64,000 nt of DNA, from NCBI RefSeq assembly GCF_036785885.1, contig NC_092329.1:5456001-5520000 (forward strand). Reading direction: 5' to 3'. Source of the DNA: Coffea arabica (lineage: Eukaryota; Streptophyta; Magnoliopsida; Gentianales; Rubiaceae). Within the stretch, counting starts at the first letter, position 1. Each line of letters begins with the position of its first letter. Positions 57,076 through 64,000 of this stretch are shown piece after piece. Position numbers and translations under genes: made by a program. The notes beneath the pieces are model-generated. The model was not told the origin of the DNA, did no database searches, and saw only the letters and a list, made by a program, of their open reading frames with translations.

Positions 57076-57233
57076 AGGGTTTAAGCGCTATCTTTGCTCC
57101 CTGCGGGTTTTTGGTTCGGGTATGGGTGTGTGACTGTGCGTGAAGACGATTCCCCTGGATCATGGAGCGGTCCTGGATCCAGATGGCCAATATCTGGACC
57201 GCTCCTGTTTGTGTAATCTGAACCGGGAGCCCA
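57076..57233 (-). promoter_or_regulatory. UTP4 upstream elements: telo-box core, CCAAT box in a hairpin, site II
   Basis: On the minus strand upstream of UTP4 are AAACCCT (57076-57082), like the telo-box, and TGGGCT (57228-57233), a site II element. Both are common together before plant ribosome-biogenesis genes. Between them, an inverted repeat at 57164-57205 (GGAGCGGTCC arms) encloses CCAAT (57185-57189) in its loop. Confidence 0.45.
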
Positions 57234-58235
57234 AGCCAAAGCCCTACATTTGCTCGATCTCACTCATTTCTCCATTTCCTTTTTTTTTTTTGGTAAGGAT
57301 TAGATTTTTGTTGAATTTAAATAAAAAAAAATAGCAAGTTTAGTCCTATAAATCCAAAAAAATCCTATAAAGTGCAATGGAGGATGATTGATAACAAGTC
57401 CTCTTTGTTTGTTATTTAATTCAGTTTAAAAAGTGAATTCATGCAACTAAAATCAATATACTTATAGTATACTAATCATTACAATTCAACAGAAAAACAT
57501 TACATCGTATTTCTAGTATACTAATCATCACAATTCAACATGAAAAATTTATATACTGAACGAACTCACTATAATTGTACGTTTCTGCTATTTTCAAATG
57601 CCGCTTATTTCGTATAATCTACCATGTAATAAATTTATTATCTTTGCAAAAAGGAACTTTTTTACATCTATTTAGAGATTCTATATACAAATCTGAATGC
57701 TATAACTTTTTTTCCCTTTTTGTTTTGACTTAAGAATAATGAACAATACAATTGCAGTTGTAATTTATATGAGATATCATTAAATCAAATTCTTTTAACT
57801 GAGATCGTATTTGTGCATGACTTGAGCAACGAAAGGCCGTAGACATATTTATGCTGTAAATTGTTTTATTTTATATTCTTTTGTATGGCAGCTTCAACAA
57901 TGATCTCTCCCTAAAAAGAGTACAAAAACATGAATTTAAGGTTTAACACTTCTTACTTTCTTATGAATATATTCTCATATTTAACTTATGGTAACTATTC
58001 TGGTCAATGTTTCAATGAATGTGAAAATTTTATAAATTTATGGAGTGACGTCATAAAAGCCTTAAGAATCTTGATGCTTTCAATTCATAAATGTCACAAA
58101 TTCCACTGGAGTTCAAATAGTGCAAACTTCAATAGTATTCAGACTAACATTTAAGGGATGAAACTACAATACTCGGTGTTTTATTTTTATGTGAAATGTG
58201 AAATCTAATCTATCATGGATATTATCAAACATATG
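57234..58235. other. intergenic between UTP4 and ECA3
   Basis: AT-rich, with a direct repeat AGTATACTAATCAT(C/T)ACAATTCAAC at about 57467 and 57515. No gene seen. Confidence 0.45.
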
Positions 58236-58457
58236 GGCCTTATTTGGTAAACAAGTTTTTTGTCAAATTTGTCTGTTACAAGTTTTTTTAATAACTGTAG
58301 TTACAGTAATCTCAAAAAACTTTTAAAAATTTTTAAACTATACACTTTAAAATATTAAAAAATTTACACACTTCAGAAAAATTTTCTACAACTTCTACAA
58401 TAAACTACAGTAAAATTTTAGACAAACACCCAAAAAATTCACTTGCCAAACGGGGTC
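58236..58457. mobile_element. MITE, family C
   Basis: Left GGCCTTATTTGGTAAACAAG, right end reversed GACCCCGTTTGGCAAGTG. Interior paired runs (ATAACTGTAGTTACAG; CTACAGTAAAATTTTAGA) are typical of short AT-rich foldback elements. No sure target duplication. Confidence 0.55.
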
Positions 58458-58651
58458 ATGGATCAAATGTGCATCTTGTAAATTTGAATAATCACCTTAG
58501 CTATCAATATTTAATTTGACCAATTATTTTCATGCCATTAAACCTACGTGCATTTGTAGCCAGGGCAAGTATATATAATTTGACCAAGCAATAATCACTT
58601 CACAGATTTCATTTGTTGGGTAGATAGAAAAATATATACATGGTGTTGACC

Positions 58652-58782
58652 CTATTTTGATTGTTATTTTTTGGAATTTTCATATAAAAACATACTGCAT
58701 TGATTTAATATATGTGAAATAAAAATATGTTTATGAAATCCGTAAAAATTTTTCTTTAAAAACTACAAACCAAACAAGACCA
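58652..58782. mobile_element. MITE, family B copy 6
   Basis: CTATTTTGATTGTTATTTTTTGG at the left, AAACCAAACAAGACC at the right. The interior CATACTGCATTGATTTAATA and ATATGTGAAATAAAAATA parallel copies 3 and 5. Confidence 0.5.
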
Positions 58783-59457
58783 TAAGTCTTCATCACAGTC
58801 TTAATTCATTTGATTGTGGACTAATATACGAACCTTTTAAGCTTTCACAAAGAATATTTTATTTGAGCAATTGATACAATGAAAATTGTCAAATTGGTAA
58901 ATGCTTTTAAGTGCCTAAGAATATTCAAATTAAATACAGAGAGAATTACTTTTTTAATCGACTATCCCAAACGGGAATACCAAGATAATGACAGGCTAGT
59001 CATCACACACAATAATCTAGTAAGCAGCTAATTCAAATGTTAATCTGAGTTATTAACCCCCAAAATAAAAACATTGTACAATATTAGTTAATAGTAAAAA
59101 AACGAAAGAAAAATAAAACCGTAACACGCTCTCTTCAACCAGTTACTACGAGGACAAACGTGACACTTACACAAGAAGCACGCACAAGACTTCAACATCA
59201 GATCCGAATTCTGCCAGTTGCCAGTAAAGTACGACTAAACGGCTTGTATATATATATATATTCATCAGTTTCTCTTCTCTAGAAGCTCGTAATCACAAAA
59301 CGCTTCTTCAAGAGCACTACTAGCACCAAATTTGAGAGATAGACAGACGAAGACGAAGGAAGGCTCCAAATTCATCACCTAATTGTATTGAGTTGTCGTT
59401 TAATTGGCTCAATCAAGTGCATACTTTCTCCCTCTATAACCTGCACTCTCCTCCTCA
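58783..59457. other. promoter and leader of ECA3
   Basis: A TATA-rich run (TATATATATATATAT, 59247-59261) about 200 bp before the ATG is the likely core promoter. The rest is AT-rich spacer. Confidence 0.5.
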
Positions 59458-62400
59458 ATGGAGGACGCCTTCGCTAGATCCGTCTCCGAGGTTCTTAAGC
59501 ATTCCTTGCATTCGTATTGTGTTGTGTCGGTTTTTTTTGATGTTCTTGATTTAATAAGGAAGCTTGTGATTGATTGCTTCTGCAGGTTCTGGAGTTCTTT
59601 GCAGTGGACCCAAGCAAAGGTCTTACGGATTCTCAGGTATTTCAGTTAATTACTAGTAGCACTCTTTTGGAAAATGTGAAGTTCAATTGTCAATTTTTTT
59701 GTAATTCAAAGTTCAATTCTTGCTTTAAATATAGGTGATTAAGTATATTTTACTTCACTTTGCTTACTTTTTTTTTTTTCAAATTATTTGGTTCTATAGG
59801 TTGCAGAGCATGCCAGATTATATGGTCGAAATGGTAGGCTGTGTTATATTAATTGAGACTGTTTTTTTTTTTTTTTTTTCATTTTTGCTTTGTTTTTGCT
59901 GGATATAAAGTTCGAATTTTTCCTGGGATCGTTGTTGAATACAAGTGCATGATTGGCAATTCGGTTAATGAAGTTAAAAAAAATAGAAAATTAATTGTTT
60001 GATGTGCACTATGAGCTAAAGAAGGGACTCGGGTTTACTTGGACATGTAGGGTGGTATGGGTTGGATTGATACATGCTTGATATTAGCTGTTGGACTAAA
60101 ACCTGATTTCCCTAATGAAGAAATGAAAAGCATGGATTGATACATACTTGATATTAGCTGTTAGACTAAAACTCAATTTCCCTAACAAAGAAATGAAAAG
60201 CATAGCTGCATACTCTTCCTCTTTCTTCAAATACTGTTTTAGATACCAGGTACATTGAGAACCAACCACATTTACATTTTTTTTTTGCAAATGATTTTTA
60301 TTGGAGTCATGAAGTGGTGGAGGTGCTCGTTCCTCAAATGGTGTTTGCAAAATGCACATTTGTTTGCTTCATACTGTTTTCATTAGAGTATTTCTTGCCA
60401 AATTTTTATTATTTCTAATAAATATATTCTGACGCATGTTTCACTTTTTGACATGTCATGGATGGTCCAGTGCTGCCTCAAGAACAAAGTAAGTTCGAGC
60501 AATGCTCTTGCAATAGTCTGAATGTAGTGCAGGAGTTCTCCCTTGTTATTCTTTTTTTTCCCCTTAATTTAAAAATTATTTTGTATAATGGCTCATCTTG
60601 GCACTTCTGTTATTATCTTAGAAGCTATATCTTGCCGTGGTTCAAAAGTTGGCTTGAAAAGCTATTCCTTAAAAAGAAACATATACGTCACGCAAAAACA
60701 TATCTTATACAATAAAGCCTGTTACTATGTTAAAATCTTGTATATTTGAAGTAAATACTAGTTTTTTCACACGTAGTGTCAGAAATATATCCTTCATGTC
60801 ACTTTGTCAAAAAGAAAAATGACCAATACCTGTTATAGAATCATATCTATGAAACCTGGAAGGAGATCCTGCAGGTCATTCTGACTTTTTGGCTTTAGCA
60901 TATGTTTTCTTCTCGTCAGGATGTGTGCATCCCAATTGTGCTTCCACTAGCATTCAAGGTTTTTAAATTATCAATTATAATCCTATCAATGTAGGAAAGA
61001 GGGGCTGGTAAGAGAGGGAGAGTGAGAGAGACAGTTAACGAGCAGACTCCCAATAATGCTTAATAGCTGTCTCATTTGTTGAAAGAGATGTTGGACGTCA
61101 CTTTTTGTTCATGATTCAGTCATTCCCAGAATATTTCAGTGTCTTAACCCCCATAGTTTGAGCATGAATATTTGGCTGGCTCAGCCTGTAAGGCCTCATA
61201 TTTTCTTGTAAGCACTTCCATTGAGCAATAATATGAACTCTCTAGTATAGCAAGGCTGGGTATTCCTCATCATCCATAATATTTACTGGGAAGAAAAAGA
61301 TAAGCACCATAATTGAAAATAAAATTGTATCCTCAAAAGCTGCACATATTCATTTGCAATTCTGCAGCATCTTTAGTTTTTGCCACTACTGATAAACTCT
61401 TTTAGGTACTTGATTCACTGATAGGTTTTTAGGTTTTTGATGGGTTGATGCTTATTTCTTAGGCTTCTACCATATGGAAGGTATAAGTGCATGACTGTCA
61501 TTGAGAATTAAACCATCTGTTTCAATGTTTCCATTGCCAGTTAGTTATTGCCGTCCTTATTTTATTGAAAAAAGGGTAAATCACTCTTGGTAATACCTTC
61601 TCATGTGTATCCATTTTTTTTCCAGGCACTCCTTTTTGGAGATTAGTGCTGAAGCAGTTTGACGATTTGCTGGTTAAAATATTAATTGCATCTGCTGCTG
61701 TATCCTTCCTTTTGGCATTGATGAATGGAGAGACAGGGTTATCAGCCTTTGTGGAGCCCTCTGTAAGATGAAGCTTCTTTATGGGTTTTGATTTATTTTG
61801 CTTGAACTTTGCGTCCACTCTACATAAGATATACCTTCTCTATCTATTTTGCATTCATTTTTCTTGAACTTTCCAGCTACTCAGTTTCCTACCATTTTCC
61901 CCTTCGATATTAAGCATGATATTCATGCTGTTGTTTGATTGCAAAATGTTTTACAGTTCTCATTTTTTATTTGCTTCTATAACAAAGACAATGCTTGCTG
62001 AGGATCCTGTTACCTATATTCTAGGGCTGCAATATTCCTGTTGAAATTCGATGTTTAGGTTATGTCATATTTTACATATGCTTCTATGGATCGGATTATC
62101 ATGCTCTGCTACACCTTGTTGCATTTTGTGATCTAACAATTTCGTCTTTTAGGTGATACTGATGATATTGGCTGCAAATGCTGCTGTAGGAGTAATTACA
62201 GAAACAAATGCTGAAAAGGCTCTTGAGGTCATTTTTCATCTTTGAGTATTTGATCACTGTCATAAACATAGAGAAGTTTGGACAGATACATTGAGTTGGA
62301 CTGTTACAAGTTTGTCTTTTGCATGTACTACTTAAATGTCATCATGGTTTCTTTGTTTTTTCTTTGCTCGGCATGTATTTCAGCTCAACCTTTGGTTTTT

Positions 62401-63976
62401 GCTTATATTAACTTCATTGATCTGTTGTGCCTAGTGACTTTCCAGCTGCTATTGTTAATGAGTCATTTTCTCCATAGAGCAGATTTCAATGCATATGTTG
62501 CATCCCCACATAGAATATGAATTTCCTTGCATAAGTTCTTTGTCATAAAGTTAGTAGGTTCTGCATTTTCTAAGCTTTCTTGGTGCTTGCTAAAGCTCCA
62601 AGGAACAGATATTGATGAACTTTAGGTTGTGGAAGGTCATATCTGCTAAACATGGTAGCTGAGTGAGGTTTCTTACTTGCCGGAAGGAATGATCATTGAA
62701 ACATCAGAGTGGGTTTGGTTTTCTTTCTGCCATTTCAAATATATTGCTTGCTTAGTTTGTAGTTTTCAGTGCCTTGGGAGGGGGGGGGTGGTTAAGCAGG
62801 GAGGAATAATTCTGAAACATCTCTGTAGCAAATAGAAAAGGTACCTGAAGGTTGATATTGCTTCATTTGTTGATTCCTGTGGTAGTACATTTCCATGTTG
62901 GATTGCATTGTTATCTTTTAAAAGTCTCACCAGTTGATATCTGGAAAAGAAATGGAGCAGTTTCTTGGGATGGGAAAGACTGGTGGTTGGAGTGTTGAGC
63001 TTTAGTTCCTTCTCATTCTTTGCTGTTTTCATTTCTGGGTTTCATTTTTATTCTATCATTTTTGCTTGATGTACTTTGAATCGTTGACCTTTTACTGAAG
63101 TTTTACTGTTTTAATATTTCTGGATTGTGTTGTTCGGCCCTCGTGGTTTGAAACCTTAGATGGTGGAAAACCAGTTGTCTGATGCAAATATTACTGCACG
63201 TATAGACAATTGGTTGTGACGCAAGTTGTTAGTTTTGTTTATTTTTTATGAAAGAAGTGGTTTTTGCATAAGTTCGTTGTGGATGATGTTAAGTTTTGCC
63301 TTTTGTTGCCCTTGTACAAGTCTTCTGAACTACAAAGCATGCTAAATTAACGAATGCTTGTGAAAGACTTCCCTTACTTCGCAAGAGATTTGGTTTTTTA
63401 AGCATCTAATGGTAATAAATTATGACAAAAAATGTCATATTCTCACCTATTATCATCTACATTTTTCAAGATATGCAAGTTTATTGTAGGGAATTACCTG
63501 TTTCTGTTCTGGAAATATTTGAAGTTGGATATTCTGTTCGTAATGTATTCACTCTCTCTGTTCCTTTGGCAGTCTTGTACTCTGCATTTAGGGCATTGCA
63601 TATTCGTTGTAAGAGTGTTGTTTTAGCTTTTTATTTTCACTACTAACCTTCTTGGAACTTTTTAAACATTGTCCTATTGATGGATAGAGTAGAAAGTTTT
63701 GGAGTATCTGGAATATTTCATAATTCAAGAAATTTTATGTAATATTAAAGCAAAGGTGTTGAAGTCCATGTGCAAAGGTGCATATAAAGTTTAAAAATAC
63801 TGTTGTTATATCTTTGGTGGATTAGCTCTCTCTATCTCTCCATTGTGGACATTATATGCTTATTTTACTGGATGTTCAAATCTGTTCATCTTTCCTGCTT
63901 TTTGCTCATTGCTTAAAAAATTGGATGCAGGAACTGCGTGCTTACCAAGCTGATGTTGCCACTGTCCTGCGAAATG
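59458..63976 (+). CDS. ECA3: ECA3, P2A-type Ca2+/Mn2+-transporting ATPase (5' part)
   Basis: Seven exons lie in the window: 59458-59490, 59586-59636, 59800-59833, 60471-60488, 61626-61762, 62153-62227 and 63931-63976. All borders are GT-AG and in frame; together they encode the first 131 residues, and the gene continues beyond 64000. It starts MEDAFARSVSEVLEFFAVDP and carries the cation-transporter N-domain (VAEHARLYGRNVLPQEQ, PFWRLVLKQFDDLLV). The first two membrane helices follow (residues ~75-95 VKILIASAAVSFLLALM and ~107-125 VILMILAANAAVGVITETN). The end at ELRAYQADVATVLRNG is the start of the actuator domain. The catalytic DKTGT is not in the window. Arabidopsis ECA3 pumps Ca2+ and Mn2+ into the Golgi and supports Mn supply and secretion. 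Exon 4 has only 18 bases. Confidence 0.95.
60064..60203. repeat. 70-bp tandem duplication in ECA3 intron 3
   Basis: Two adjacent units (60064-60133, 60134-60203) start GGATTGATACAT and end AAATGAAAAGCAT, with a few differences (GCTTG/ACTTG, TTGG/TTAG, ACCTGA/ACTCAA). Confidence 0.9.
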
Positions 63977-64000
63977 GTAAAAGAAAGCATTTGTAAAACT

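Overview
This is a plant nuclear window, most likely from a eudicot. The genes carry short GT-AG introns, encode plant-only families (S-domain receptor kinase, WLIM, SOFL, ECA3), and sit in AT-rich intergenic DNA full of MITEs, SINEs and an LTR remnant. I see no plasmid, CRISPR or bacterial feature. I could not place the species; an asterid is only a guess. Layout: 1-690 is the end of an LTR fossil. 1490-2170 is an old tandem duplication. 3340-3720 is a broken copy of the tail of the S-domain receptor-like kinase that follows at 4251-6650 (-). A ZCF37-like small membrane protein lies at 10139-10954 (-). 11-18 kb is a transposon-rich spacer with a Mutator-like MITE, a SINE with perfect flanking repeats and a candidate Helitron. 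QQT1/GPN2, a GPN-loop GTPase of 10 exons, is at 18426-21741 (-), followed by tRNA-Pro(UGG). 22.2-27.7 kb is a dense nest of hAT-like elements, a SINE and tandem duplications. WLIM1 is at 28512-29950 (+), an F-box gene at 31138-33400 (-), an EXO70 exocyst subunit at 35152-38002 (-), tRNA-Thr(AGU) at 39755-39828 (-), a SOB FIVE-LIKE gene at 44828-45667 (+), the 11-exon UTP4/POPCORN gene at 50670-56887 (-), and the first seven exons of the Ca2+/Mn2+ pump ECA3 at 59458-63976 (+), which runs off the window. The genes do not form a pathway or cluster; each has its own promoter and the neighbours are functionally unrelated: surface sensing (RLK), GTPase-dependent assembly and cell division (QQT1), actin bundling (WLIM1), exocytosis (EXO70), cytokinin-related growth (SOFL), rRNA processing (UTP4) and Golgi cation transport (ECA3). 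Exon borders were worked out by hand from splice signals, reading phase and family conservation; each multi-exon model closes in frame. The most notable signals are a U12-type AT-AC intron in QQT1 (the only join I found that keeps frame), a GC-AG intron in SOFL, a 91-bp duplication against the core promoter of the receptor kinase, a 15-residue in-frame duplication at the EXO70 C-terminus, and several well-delimited mobile elements with target-site duplications. I found no convincing undescribed multi-gene system.
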